Position numbers and translations under genes: made by a program
Source of the DNA: Microvirga aerilata
Lineage (GTDB): Bacteria > Pseudomonadota > Alphaproteobacteria > Rhizobiales > Beijerinckiaceae
Length of the DNA stretch: 55,929 nucleotides
Direction: 5' to 3'
Assembly (NCBI RefSeq): GCF_016743775.1
Contig: NZ_JAEQMY010000032.1
Coordinates: forward strand, 1-55,929
Shown: positions 15,844 to 24,730 of the stretch, one piece after another
How positions within the stretch are numbered: the stretch's first letter is position 1
Layout: every line of letters begins with the position of its first letter
The notes under the pieces: model-generated
Databases searched by the model: none
The model's input: only the letters and a program-made list of their open reading frames with translations
What the model was told of the DNA's origin: nothing

Positions 15844-17055
15844 TTAACTCTTCTTTACCAGAGGGCAGCCGCCTTCCGCCTCCGGCCGGAAGGCCTGATC
15901 ACCAGGAACCGTGGCGATTGTCTTGTACAAATCCCATTCTCCCTTCGATTCTTGCGGCGTTTTGACCTGGAAGAGGTAGGCATCATGGATCTTGCGACCG
16001 TCTGCACGAATGCGGCCTTTGCCGAAGAGTGGATCGTCGGTTGGCATTTCCTTCATCTTGGCAATCACCTGCTGGGCATCCTTGCTGTTCAAGGCCTCAA
16101 CAGCCTTGAGATAGTGGAGAACGCCGGCGTACACGCCTGCATGGACCATGGTCGGCATCTTGCCACCGAACCGCTCTCCGAAGCGTTTGGAGAAGGCTCG
16201 AGTCTGATCATTCAGATCCCAGTAGAAGGTCTCACTCAGGACAAGGCCTTGTGCCGTCTTGAGACCAAGGGCTTTTACGTCAGATGCAAAAACGAGCAAT
16301 CCGGCGAGAGCCTGCCCCCTCTGCGTCAGACCAAACTCGCCGGCCTGCTTGATGGAGTTGACAGTGTCGCTGCCCGCGTTAGCAAGTCCGATCACCTTGG
16401 CTCCTGAGGATTGAGCCTGCAGGAGGAAGGACGAGAAGTCTGATGTTGGGAATGGAGCTCTGACAGAGCCTATTACCTTACCGCCATTCTTCTGAATCAC
16501 CGCGGATGTATCGCGCTCGAGCGCATGCCCAAATGCATAGTCCGCCGTGATAAAGAACCAAGTATCGCCCTGTTGCTTCACCATAGCCCCGCCGGTCACG
16601 TTCGCGAGTTGTACAGTGTCGTAGGTCCAGTGGACCGTGTTGGGCGAACATTGCGAACCGGTGAGGTCCGAGGCCGCAGCGCCGGAGTTGATAAAGATCT
16701 TGTTTTTGTCGCGAGTAATTTGGCTGATCGCTAGGGCGACTGAGGACGTTGGTACGTCTAGGATCACATCGACCCCTTCCTGATCATACCATTGCCGAGC
16801 GACACTGGAGCCGACATCCGGCTTGTTTTGATGGTCGGCGGTAATCACCTCAGCCTTGATGCCCTTGTTTGCCGATTTGGCCAGAAAATCCTCCACCGCC
16901 ATACGGGCGGCAACAGCGGAGCCTTCACCGCCGATATCCGAGTAGGCACCGGATCGGTCGCTCAAGACACCGAGCTTGATCGAAGTTTGCGCCTGAGCTG
17001 TGCTGACAGCAAGCCCGGCAACAATAACAGCCAGTGAAATCAATGTTGAATTCAT
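15844..17055 (-). CDS. Branched-chain amino acid-type ABC solute-binding protein (orphan)
   Basis: 403 residues with a Sec signal peptide (cleavage near STAQA, residue 22) and the Peripla_BP_6 fold start IKLGVLSDRSGAYSDIGGEG. Such proteins deliver amino acids, amides, aromatic acids or other small carboxylates to LivHMGF-type transporters. GGAGGA lies upstream of the ATG. No permease or ATPase gene adjoins it; the nearest livHMGF is 13 kb away with its own binding protein, so this one may share permeases elsewhere or have been separated from them. Confidence 0.87.
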   Translation of the reverse strand: MNSTLISLAVIVAGLAVSTAQAQTSIKLGVLSDRSGAYSDIGGEGSAVAARMAVEDFLAKSANKGIKAEVITADHQNKPDVGSSVARQWYDQEGVDVILDVPTSSVALAISQITRDKNKIFINSGAAASDLTGSQCSPNTVHWTYDTVQLANVTGGAMVKQQGDTWFFITADYAFGHALERDTSAVIQKNGGKVIGSVRAPFPTSDFSSFLLQAQSSGAKVIGLANAGSDTVNSIKQAGEFGLTQRGQALAGLLVFASDVKALGLKTAQGLVLSETFYWDLNDQTRAFSKRFGERFGGKMPTMVHAGVYAGVLHYLKAVEALNSKDAQQVIAKMKEMPTDDPLFGKGRIRADGRKIHDAYLFQVKTPQESKGEWDLYKTIATVPGDQAFRPEAEGGCPLVKKS

Positions 17056-17426
17056 CAGTCGTTCCTCCCGTTGCTCTTTTTCTCTTCAGCGAACAATTTA
17101 CACTGCCTGACTCAGATAGGCTATTCAATCCTCGTGGCTACCCGGCAGGTCTCAACTGGGCTCCGCAAGATGGTAGCTCTGCTATTACCCGAAGCCCCAG
17201 AGGCTACCGGTAGCTTATTTGAGCGGATCTGCGTGTTAATCGCCGAACCCTAGAATATGATACACCTCTTCGCGCCCGTTGCTCCGGTATTGGTATTTGA
17301 GTCAGACCAGATATTTCTATTACTAACATCTGCACCTGCAATAAGATTAATGCATGCGATCTTGGTCCAGATACCCACGATTCTTCACGTAAATCCTGAA
17401 CAACTTTGGTATATCGATGGTGGTGC
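17056..17426. other. AT-richer divergent intergenic region (371 bp)
   Basis: Separates the leftward solute-binding protein gene from the rightward shikimate dehydrogenase-like gene and should hold both promoters. It is visibly richer in A/T than neighbouring genes. I see no convincing protein, RNA gene or strong palindrome; short open frames crossing it lack family features. Confidence 0.5.
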
Positions 17427-18227
17427 ATGACTTCAAAGATTAGTGGAGCTACCAAGATTTTTGGCATCATTGCCGATCCAATCCAGCACGTCCAAACACC
17501 GCAGGCATTCAACGACCTCCTACTAACGCGGGGTGTGGATGGTGTGCTTGTCCCGCTTCATATCAGCAAGGACGACTTTGCCGCTTGCATTGATGGCCTT
17601 CGCCGCGTGAGAAACCTCGGAGGCCTCATTGTAACGGTGCCGCACAAGGTCCGCATGATTGGTATGTGCGATGAGGTTACTGAACGCGCGAGGCGCATTG
17701 AGGCGGTCAATGTTGTGCGAAGAGAAGATGACGGCCGTCTTGTAGCAGATATGCTCGATGGTGAAGGGTTTGTCTCTGGTCTCCGTCTTGGTGGCATAGA
17801 ACCAGCGGGTAAGAGGATATATTTGGCTGGGGCTGGTGGCGCAGCCAATGCTATTGCTTTCGCGCTTGCAGAAGCACGTGTTAGTCATTTGACTGTGGCA
17901 AACCGGACGACAAGTAAGGCACAGGAACTATGTGCTAGAATTCGGGAGTACCATCCTGACCTGCGTGTGGACGTTGGTACCAATGTTCCTTACGGCCACG
18001 ACCTCCTTGTCAACGCTACTTCGCTCGGACTTCGCACCTCGGATCCCTTACCATTCGATGTCAGCAGACTCGCGCCAAGCAGTATCGTGGCGGAGATCAT
18101 CATGAAACCAGCGGAAACGCCATTGATGGCTGTGGCTCGGAGCAAAGGCTGCCTCGTTCATCCTGGCCTGCCCATGTTGCAAAGCCAAATCGCTCTGCTG
18201 GCTGATTTTTTGAAGGTAGGTCAATAG
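17427..18227 (+). CDS. Shikimate/quinate dehydrogenase family protein
   Basis: 266 residues. The N-terminal substrate domain has FGIIADPIQHVQTPQAFN in place of the usual GxPIxHSxSPxxHN, and VTVPHK with the catalytic lysine near 70. The Rossmann domain has GAGGAANAIAFAL near 135 and the NRT segment that favours NADP. NATSLGL near 200 is also conserved. The altered first motif suggests a catabolic quinate/shikimate dehydrogenase or a divergent paralogue rather than the housekeeping AroE. No strong ribosome-binding site supports the ATG at 17427. The base composition is less GC-rich than its neighbours, suggesting separate acquisition. It is 31 bp upstream of the GMC oxidoreductase gene. Confidence 0.83.
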   Translation: MTSKISGATKIFGIIADPIQHVQTPQAFNDLLLTRGVDGVLVPLHISKDDFAACIDGLRRVRNLGGLIVTVPHKVRMIGMCDEVTERARRIEAVNVVRREDDGRLVADMLDGEGFVSGLRLGGIEPAGKRIYLAGAGGAANAIAFALAEARVSHLTVANRTTSKAQELCARIREYHPDLRVDVGTNVPYGHDLLVNATSLGLRTSDPLPFDVSRLAPSSIVAEIIMKPAETPLMAVARSKGCLVHPGLPMLQSQIALLADFLKVGQ

Positions 18228-18258
18228 TTCTTGGCAACCTGTTTGGCGGGGCGCTGCG

Positions 18259-19851
18259 GTGGACGTGTTCGATTACATTATTGTTGGCGGCGGAACCGCA
18301 GGGTGTATTCTCGCTGCACGCTTGAGTGCCTCCTCGAGCCGAACCGTTCTCCTGCTTGAGGCCGGCGGGCAAGGAAAACACATCTGGATTGCGATACCGG
18401 CTGGCTTCAGCAAACTTCTCAGCGGCGACAAGTTCAACTGGCGCTTCCAGACAGAGCCGGAGCCCAATGTCTATGACCGCATTATCGCAGTGCCACGCGG
18501 TAAGGGGCTAGGGGGATCAAGCCTCATCAATGGTATGATCTATGTGCGCGGGCAGGCACTGGATTACGATACCTGGGCTCAGATGGGAGCAACTGGGTGG
18601 AGCTTTCAGGACGTGCTTCCCTATTTCCGAAGGCTGGAGAATTTTAAGGGTGGCGGAGACGTGCGCGGCCGCGGCGGTCCGATGAGCATCGAGCGTGTCG
18701 CAGCGCGCCATGAAATGGCGGACGCCTTTATCCGCGCGGCGGTCGAGGCAGGGTTTGCGGCCAATCCCGACTACAACGGCCATGATCAAGAAGGCTTCGG
18801 CTACTACCAAGTCACCCAGAAAGGAGGGCGGCGCTGGAGCGTTGCCGACGCTTATCTTCGCCCTGCTCTCTCCCGCCCGAACCTAAAGGTGCTGACGGAT
18901 GCGCATGTAACACGCATCGATTTTGAGGGACGGCGCGCAACCGGCGTCACCTATTACCTTGGCGACCAGAAGCGGCAGGCGAAGGCGCGGGCGGAGGTGA
19001 TCCTCACCGCAGGCGCAGTGCAGACGCCGCACCTCCTCGAACTTTCAGGCGTTGGCGATCCGCAGGTTCTTGGCGAAGCGGGCATTCCGGTGTTTCATGA
19101 TCTGCTGGGCGTGGGCAGGAATTACAGCGACCACTTCGCAACGCGGATGAACTGGCGCGTGAAGCTGCCGATCACCCTGAACGAGCGTACCCGCGGCTGG
19201 CGCCTCGGGCTTGCCGTCGCGCAGTATCTCCTTCGTCGCCAGGGCATTCTAACCCTCGGGACCGGTCTGGCGCATGGCTTCGTCAAGACGCGGCCAGAAC
19301 TCAGCACGCCGGATGTGCAGTATTTCTTCATGCACGCCAGCTACGGCGACGCTGCCACCCGCGCGCTCGACCGGGAGCCCGGCATGACGATAGGCGTCAC
19401 ACAGTTGCGACCAGAATCGCGGGGTACGATTCACATCAAGTCGCCCGACCCGAGGAAACCGCCGGCCATTCGCCCGAACTTTTTGTCCGTGCCGACCGAT
19501 CAAGAGGCCCTTGTGGGCGGCATGCGCATTGCTCGCTGCATTGTCGAGCAGCCGGCGATGGATCGCTACCGGGCCTTCGAGATGAACCCGGGAGCGAACG
19601 TCCAGACCGACGAGGAGTGGCTCGATTTCGCTAGGCGCAACGGTCAGACTATCTACCATCCGGTCGGCACCTGCAGCATGGGCCACGGACCCGAGGCCGT
19701 GGTGGATCCAAGCCTAAAGCTTCGGGGACTGGAAGGCTTGCGCGTTGCTGATGCCTCTGTGATGCCCACTATTGTGTCCGCCAACACGCAGGCCGCCGTG
19801 ATGATGATTGCTGAAAAAGCTGCCGACCTGATTACGGCAGAGCGCCGGTAA
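18259..19851 (+). CDS. GMC-family FAD oxidoreductase (choline/alcohol dehydrogenase-like)
   Basis: 530 residues. N-terminal FAD motif DYIIVGGGTAGC, GMC signature 1 around GLGGSSLINGMIYVRG near 85, signature 2 GAVQTPHLLELSGVG near 255, catalytic histidine in YHPVGTCSMG near 470 and the C-terminal NTQAAVMMIAEKAAD. GTG start at 18259. It oxidises a primary alcohol to an aldehyde or acid, probably with quinone. It forms a likely operon with the shikimate dehydrogenase-like gene and has no choline regulator or betaine aldehyde dehydrogenase beside it, so choline is not assumed. Confidence 0.88.
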   Translation: MDVFDYIIVGGGTAGCILAARLSASSSRTVLLLEAGGQGKHIWIAIPAGFSKLLSGDKFNWRFQTEPEPNVYDRIIAVPRGKGLGGSSLINGMIYVRGQALDYDTWAQMGATGWSFQDVLPYFRRLENFKGGGDVRGRGGPMSIERVAARHEMADAFIRAAVEAGFAANPDYNGHDQEGFGYYQVTQKGGRRWSVADAYLRPALSRPNLKVLTDAHVTRIDFEGRRATGVTYYLGDQKRQAKARAEVILTAGAVQTPHLLELSGVGDPQVLGEAGIPVFHDLLGVGRNYSDHFATRMNWRVKLPITLNERTRGWRLGLAVAQYLLRRQGILTLGTGLAHGFVKTRPELSTPDVQYFFMHASYGDAATRALDREPGMTIGVTQLRPESRGTIHIKSPDPRKPPAIRPNFLSVPTDQEALVGGMRIARCIVEQPAMDRYRAFEMNPGANVQTDEEWLDFARRNGQTIYHPVGTCSMGHGPEAVVDPSLKLRGLEGLRVADASVMPTIVSANTQAAVMMIAEKAADLITAERR

Positions 19852-20027
19852 TGCGGCGTTCGGGTCGGACGACCTCACGGTGGATTTCAGCTTAAGCGTT
19901 TTAAGCGAAAGCGCACTAATATTGTTGCGCATAGATATTCGAACAAAGTCGTATCCCATCAAGGTGCTTTTCCGCCTAATCTCGTCGAAGGGCCGGTCGA
20001 AGAGCCCGACGGGAGAAGGACGCCTCG

Positions 20028-21575
20028 ATGCCTAACCGGACTCTCGATCTGCAGCTATCCCTGCTGCGCGGCGAGTCGCCGTGCCCGATAAACCTCTCGC
20101 GCCTTGGACGTCCTGGCTCCATGCGCATGAAGACCCAGAGGAAAGCCGCCATTTCCGACCGCCTGGCTGTGCGGCTCCTGATGCTCATCGCGTCCCGCCG
20201 CCTGCAGCCTGGATCGCGTTTGCCCCCGGAGCGGCATATCGCCGAAGCCCTCTCGGTCAGCCGCGTCTGCGTGCGTGCTGCCCTCGACCGATTGAAGACC
20301 GAGGGCTACCTGAAATCGGTTCAGGGCTCAGGCACCCGTGTGGCAGACCGCGACAAGACTCAGTGCCTCGACCGCCTCACGGCGGCGCATACGGCCAACC
20401 TGCGGGATCTTGAGGAGATCTGCGGCGAGCTTGACCGATGGGCTCTCACCCGCGCCGTAGTGCAAAGCACACCGGAGCAGATCGATCAGGTCATCCAGCT
20501 TCTGACTTCAGTGCCCTCACCTGCCAAGCTTGCAGATCGGGAAGTTGAACTGCGCCTCGCCATTGCGGACGCATCTGGAAGCGAGACGTTCCGCCTGCTC
20601 ATCGGCCATCTCGTACGCGGGCTTGAGGGCTATTTTTGGCGCGACGCTTCGAGGGCATACACCGCATCCGCCACGCGGCAGATGCACGCCGCATCGGCCC
20701 GCCTCGCCCGCGCCCTGCAGGAGCGCGACCTGCCCGCGGTCGCGACTGCTATGGAGGCCCGCGCAGCATTGCTCCGGGAACGCCCAGGCGTCAGAGCCTC
20801 GTGCAATGTGCCGGTAGATCTCGAAGCTGACCTTCTGAAAGAGCTTCTCGTGAGCCATCCGGATCACCTGCGCAACCGTCTGGCCCGGGAGATTGCCGCC
20901 ATGATGGCGCGCCAGCGCCTTAAGCCCGGAGAGAGGCTGATGAGCGAGCGCCAGCTGGCGGACGTATTCGGAGTCAGCCGCATGACCGTTCGGGAAGCTC
21001 TCTCCCAGCTGAAGAAGCAGGGCTTCGTATCGACGCACGCGCGCAGCGGCACCCATGCCGAAGAAGTCGTTGATGCGAGCGAAACCTTGAGCCTGCAGGA
21101 GCTGAGCCTGCAGAGCTACCGCAACTTCAGTGACCTGTGCTCCCTCCGGCATTTTCTGGAAACCTGGTCCGCCACCCGGGCAGCCGTGACTGCAAACGAG
21201 GCGGATCTTGCGGACATGCGCCGCATTCTGTCGGAGATGCGCCGCCCTATCGCGGCGGCACGGCGCAAGATCGACCTGGACCTTCAGCTTCACCTCACGA
21301 TCACCCGGGCGACCGGCAGCGCGGTCAACCTCTATATCACAGAAGTGCTGCGCGATGCGATTTCGGCCTATTTCGATTTTACCCTCACCGAGCTTTTCGT
21401 GGATCCGGGCAGCAACGAACTCCTGCTGGGCCAGCATGAGGACATCGTGCGCGCCATCTTGGCCCGTGACCCCGAGGGTGCGCGCCGGGCGATGACCACG
21501 CACCTCGAAATGTTCCGCAGCCGCTTTGAGCAGGCTTGTGGCCCCGCCTCGCCCTGGGACAGCGCCTTGCACTGA
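20028..21575 (+). CDS. Tandem GntR-FCD regulator: two complete regulator units in one polypeptide
   Basis: 515 residues, twice the length of a normal GntR-FCD regulator. Unit 1 has a winged helix at about 44-106 (LPPERHIAEALSVSRVCVRAAL) and an FCD domain at about 124-255. Unit 2 has a winged helix at about 282-345 (MSERQLADVFGVSRMTVREAL) and FCD at about 365-502. The four FCD metal ligands are intact in unit 2 (D418, H422, H470, H492), but in unit 1 two are arginine and one is Glu (E172, R176, H220, R245). Unit 2 therefore probably binds the effector while unit 1 is degenerate. AGAAGGA precedes the ATG. The frame is continuous, so this is a fused gene, not two. It probably controls the convergent acyl-CoA operon. 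Confidence 0.88.
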   Translation: MPNRTLDLQLSLLRGESPCPINLSRLGRPGSMRMKTQRKAAISDRLAVRLLMLIASRRLQPGSRLPPERHIAEALSVSRVCVRAALDRLKTEGYLKSVQGSGTRVADRDKTQCLDRLTAAHTANLRDLEEICGELDRWALTRAVVQSTPEQIDQVIQLLTSVPSPAKLADREVELRLAIADASGSETFRLLIGHLVRGLEGYFWRDASRAYTASATRQMHAASARLARALQERDLPAVATAMEARAALLRERPGVRASCNVPVDLEADLLKELLVSHPDHLRNRLAREIAAMMARQRLKPGERLMSERQLADVFGVSRMTVREALSQLKKQGFVSTHARSGTHAEEVVDASETLSLQELSLQSYRNFSDLCSLRHFLETWSATRAAVTANEADLADMRRILSEMRRPIAAARRKIDLDLQLHLTITRATGSAVNLYITEVLRDAISAYFDFTLTELFVDPGSNELLLGQHEDIVRAILARDPEGARRAMTTHLEMFRSRFEQACGPASPWDSALH

Positions 21576-21576
21576 C

Positions 21577-21613
21577 AGAGGCGGCGCATCCTTCATTGGC
21601 AAACGCCGCCTCT
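21577..21613. terminator. Hairpin terminator between convergent regulator and enoyl-CoA hydratase genes
   Basis: Ten-bp perfect stem AGAGGCGGCG/CGCCGCCTCT with a 17-nt loop. On the plus strand it is followed by the T-rich run TTCACATTATTTT. It starts 2 bp after the tandem GntR stop and ends 7 bp before the enoyl-CoA hydratase stop, so it could serve both genes. Confidence 0.7.
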
Positions 21614-21619
21614 TTCACA

Positions 21620-22426
21620 TTATTTTCCGGTAAAGACCGGTTTGCGTTTTTCGCGGAAGGCGTTGACCGCCTCCTGATGGTCGTCCGTGCGGTTCGACAG
21701 TGCCTCGTAGGCGACGCTTGCGTCCATCACGCCGTGAACAATGCGCTTCAGCTCAATGTTAGTGGCAATCTTCGACCAGCGGATGGCTTTGGTAGCCCCG
21801 TGGAGGAGCTTCTGGACGTAGGCGTTCACCGCCGCATCAAGCTCCTGGGCCGGAACCGCATGGTTGATCAGGCCCATTTCGGCCGCCTTGCTGGCTGGGA
21901 TCAGCTCGCCACTCATCAAATATTCCTTCGCCCGCGCGTAGCCGATGAGTTGCGGCCAGATGGCCGGCCCACCGTCCCCTGCTACGAACCCGATGGAGAC
22001 ATGTGGATCTCCGATCTTCGCCTCATCGGAGGCGAAGATTACGTCGCAGAATAGCGCAAGCGTCGCGCCCAGGCCTGTGGCGTGGCCGTTGACCTTCGCG
22101 ATTAGGGGCTTCTCCAAGTCGAGTATGGAGAAGACGATCCGCTTGGCTTCGCGGGCCGTTTGCTCGAAGGTTTCCGGCTGGTCAATCATCTCTTGCATCC
22201 AGCCGATATCGCCGCCTGACGAGAAGGCCCGCCCCGCGCCCGTGAAAACGACCACGTCGCTGTCGCGGTCGCTTGCCACGTCGTAGAAGACCTCGGCCAG
22301 TTCCTCGTGCATCACCTTGTCGGAGGCGTTGAGGAAGTCGGGCCGGTTCATGGTGATGGTGAGAAGCCGCCCCTGGCGCTCCACCTTCAGGGTTTCATAT
22401 CGTTCTTCGATGGGGATGCGCTTCAT
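21620..22426 (-). CDS. Enoyl-CoA hydratase/isomerase (crotonase) family protein
   Basis: 268 residues. Crotonase fold with oxyanion-hole segments GAGRAFSSGGDIGWM near 65 and NGHATGLGATLALFCDV near 113. A glutamate sits in AKIGDPHVSIGFVAGDGG near 140, where one of the two hydratase glutamates is usual. It should hydrate or isomerise an enoyl-CoA. Last gene of a leftward operon with two acyl-CoA dehydrogenases and a quinone oxidoreductase, 12 bp after the upstream gene. Confidence 0.87.
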   Translation of the reverse strand: MKRIPIEERYETLKVERQGRLLTITMNRPDFLNASDKVMHEELAEVFYDVASDRDSDVVVFTGAGRAFSSGGDIGWMQEMIDQPETFEQTAREAKRIVFSILDLEKPLIAKVNGHATGLGATLALFCDVIFASDEAKIGDPHVSIGFVAGDGGPAIWPQLIGYARAKEYLMSGELIPASKAAEMGLINHAVPAQELDAAVNAYVQKLLHGATKAIRWSKIATNIELKRIVHGVMDASVAYEALSNRTDDHQEAVNAFREKRKPVFTGK

Positions 22427-22438
22427 GATTGTGACGTC

Positions 22439-23530
22439 TCATGCTGGAGGGGTTGAGGGAATGAACAAGTCGCCGAGTCGGGCGATATGCGCCTCCGTGG
22501 AGCCGAACAGAGCGGCGACGGTCTGAAGGCGCTTGTAAACGTGGCCAATGCGGTAGTCTTCGGTCAGGCCAATGCCGCCGCTCACCTGAATGCAGCGCGA
22601 CGCCGCCGTCAGCCCCTCGCGTCCCAGGAAAACCTTCAGGGCGGAGGCAGCTTGCGCGCGCTCGTCAGGCGAGGCGTCCAAGGCCACCGCGCCCCATAAC
22701 AGCAGGGAGCGCATCTGCTCGATCTCGCAGAAGCTCTCCGCCATCTTATGCTGCACCGCCTGGAAGGATGAAAGCGGCGCACCAAACTGGGTTCTCTGCT
22801 TAAGGTAATCGACCGTGAGCCCAAGCCCACCCTCCAAGGCCCCGAAGGCCTCTGCGCAGCCTCCGATCACGGCGCGATCGTTTAAGTCTTCGAGCAGCCT
22901 GAAGGCCGTCTCTCCACGGGCGAGTGCCGCATCGTCCGGAATGGCCAGATCCTCAAAATGAAGGGTGGATGCGCTGCGCCCGTCAATGAGCCTAAAGTCC
23001 GTGCGGCGCACCGCATCGTTCGCCGGCAGCAGGAGCAGGCTGGCCCCGTCGACAGACCGGGAGCCTACGGCGACCAGCCAGTGGGTCGCCTCAGCGGCAC
23101 CCAAGGCAACGCCGCTCCTCCCTTCCAACCGCATGGTGCTGCGGGAGAGGTGCACGCTGCCGTCCGGCACATAGGCGAAGCGGATTTCGCCTGCGGCCAG
23201 CTTTTCCGCGAGAGGTATCGCCACGGCTTCGTTCATGGCCGAGAGAGCCTTTGGGGCGAGCAGCACGTTGGCGAGGAGCGGAGCATCATGAAGGACGCGG
23301 CCAGCCTCTTCCAGGATGGAAAGAAGCTGGTTGCCGTCGCCTTCGAGGCCACCCAGTCGCTCCGGCAGGCCCAAGGCGAACCAACCCAGCTCCGCTGCAA
23401 AGCGCCAGTGGTCGGCGCGGTCCGCCCGGCGCGAGCGGCCCTCGTCCCAGGCATAGGTATCCTCAAGGAAACGGCGAGAGGTGTCACGAAGTAACGTGTC
23501 CTCCGCTCGGGTTTGTTCTGAGCGCCGCAT
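22439..23530 (-). CDS. Acyl-CoA dehydrogenase, short partner-type subunit
   Basis: 363 residues. Recognisable acyl-CoA dehydrogenase C-terminal domain (LKQRTQFGAPLSSFQAVQHKMAE, QVSGGIGLTEDYRIGHVYKR), but the N-terminal and flavin-contact parts are poorly conserved and the usual terminal G-S/T-N-E-I segment reads FGSTEAHI. Such shortened members typically pair with a full-length acyl-CoA dehydrogenase as an alpha2beta2 complex, as in steroid side-chain enzymes. GGGGAGG before the ATG supports the start. It sits 11 bp downstream of the full-length dehydrogenase, as expected for such a pair. Confidence 0.85.
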   Translation of the reverse strand: MRRSEQTRAEDTLLRDTSRRFLEDTYAWDEGRSRRADRADHWRFAAELGWFALGLPERLGGLEGDGNQLLSILEEAGRVLHDAPLLANVLLAPKALSAMNEAVAIPLAEKLAAGEIRFAYVPDGSVHLSRSTMRLEGRSGVALGAAEATHWLVAVGSRSVDGASLLLLPANDAVRRTDFRLIDGRSASTLHFEDLAIPDDAALARGETAFRLLEDLNDRAVIGGCAEAFGALEGGLGLTVDYLKQRTQFGAPLSSFQAVQHKMAESFCEIEQMRSLLLWGAVALDASPDERAQAASALKVFLGREGLTAASRCIQVSGGIGLTEDYRIGHVYKRLQTVAALFGSTEAHIARLGDLFIPSTPPA

Positions 23531-23541
23531 GTTCCCTCCCC

Positions 23542-24720
23542 TTACATTCCAAGCACGCTACGCGCGATGATCGTTTTCTGGATTTCGTTGCTGCCCGCGT
23601 AGATGGTCACGACGCGGCGGAACAGGTGACGCTTGGTCCAGCCCTGCGCTTCCTGAGCCAGCAGGCTGTCGCCCTCGTGCTCGACCTTGACTCCCTCCTC
23701 CCCCAGCACCTCCATGGCGAGCTCGGTGATGCGCTGCTGCAGCTCGGAGCCGATGATCTTGACTATCGAGGCCTCCGGACCAGGCTCGCGGCCTTCGGTC
23801 TGATCGGCCAGAATGCGCAAAACGGTGACCTCAAGGGACACGAGATTCGCCTCGACAAGAGTGAAGCGCCGGCACATAGCCGGCTCGTCGATGAGGCGTC
23901 TTCCTCCGGAGCCGGGCAGTGCCGCGGCTAGATCCTTGAGCCTGGTGAACTCACGGCGGGAGCGGTGCACCTGCGCGTTGTTGGTGCGCTCGTGGCTCAG
24001 GAGAAATTTCGCATAGGTCCAACCCTTGTCTACCCCGCCGATCAGCCCGTCGTCAGGCACAAAGACGCTGTCCATGAAGGTCGTGTTGACGCTGTGGCCG
24101 CTGTCGATGGTGATCACGGGCTGAAGCGAAATGCCCTTGGCCTTCATATCGACGATGAAGAGCGAGAGACCGGTCTGGGGCTTCACGTTAGGGTTCGTGC
24201 GAGCGAGGCAGATCATGAGATCCGCGAAATGCCCTTCCGAGGTCCATGCCTTCGACCCATCAATGATCCAGCCCCCCTCTACCTTGCGAGCGGTGGTGCG
24301 CACAGCCGCTAGATCCGAGCCTGCATCGGGCTCGCTGTAGCCTTGACACCAGAACGCCTCGCCGGAGCGGATGCCCGGCAGATAGCGCGCCCGCTGCTCG
24401 GAAGAGCCGAAGGTGTAGATGGTAGGCCCCACCAAATAGAGGCCGAACACGCTCAGCGGCGGAGCGTCCGCGCTCGCGCATTCCGCCTCGAAGATGAACC
24501 GCTGGATCGGCGTCCATCCAGGACCGCCATACTCGGTAGGCCAATGGTGAACGGCCCACCCGCGCTTATCCAGGATGGTGTTCCAGCGCGCCATGTCCTC
24601 CCGTGCGAGATGGATGCCGTCGCGGGTCTTCTGCGCCAGATCGGTGGGCAGGTTCTCTCGGATGAATGCGCGCACCTCGTCCCGAAAGGCTATCTCATCT
24701 GCGGTGAAGAAAGCGTCCAT
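23542..24720 (-). CDS. Acyl-CoA dehydrogenase, full-length subunit
   Basis: 392 residues with the full domain order. Flavin-contact segment CQGYSEPDAGSDLA near 130, WIIDGSKAWTS near 155, and the C-terminal YAGSNEIQKTIIARSVLGM. The GYSEPxAGSDLA and TIYAGSNEIQ motifs are those of the FadE26/FadE34-like branch that acts on bulky or branched acyl-CoAs. AAGGA precedes the ATG. It lies between the quinone oxidoreductase and the shorter dehydrogenase in a tight operon. Confidence 0.9.
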   Translation of the reverse strand: MDAFFTADEIAFRDEVRAFIRENLPTDLAQKTRDGIHLAREDMARWNTILDKRGWAVHHWPTEYGGPGWTPIQRFIFEAECASADAPPLSVFGLYLVGPTIYTFGSSEQRARYLPGIRSGEAFWCQGYSEPDAGSDLAAVRTTARKVEGGWIIDGSKAWTSEGHFADLMICLARTNPNVKPQTGLSLFIVDMKAKGISLQPVITIDSGHSVNTTFMDSVFVPDDGLIGGVDKGWTYAKFLLSHERTNNAQVHRSRREFTRLKDLAAALPGSGGRRLIDEPAMCRRFTLVEANLVSLEVTVLRILADQTEGREPGPEASIVKIIGSELQQRITELAMEVLGEEGVKVEHEGDSLLAQEAQGWTKRHLFRRVVTIYAGSNEIQKTIIARSVLGM

Positions 24721-24730
24721 GGCAAGTTCC

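Noticed and set aside
19911..19930. GCGCA-(10)-TGCGC inverted repeat upstream of the tandem GntR gene as an autoregulatory operator.
   Set aside because: Five-bp arms are too short to support without a second copy near the target operon.
20517..21602. 361-codon minus-strand frame opposite the tandem GntR gene.
   Set aside because: No recognisable domain; the plus strand encodes two clear GntR-FCD units.
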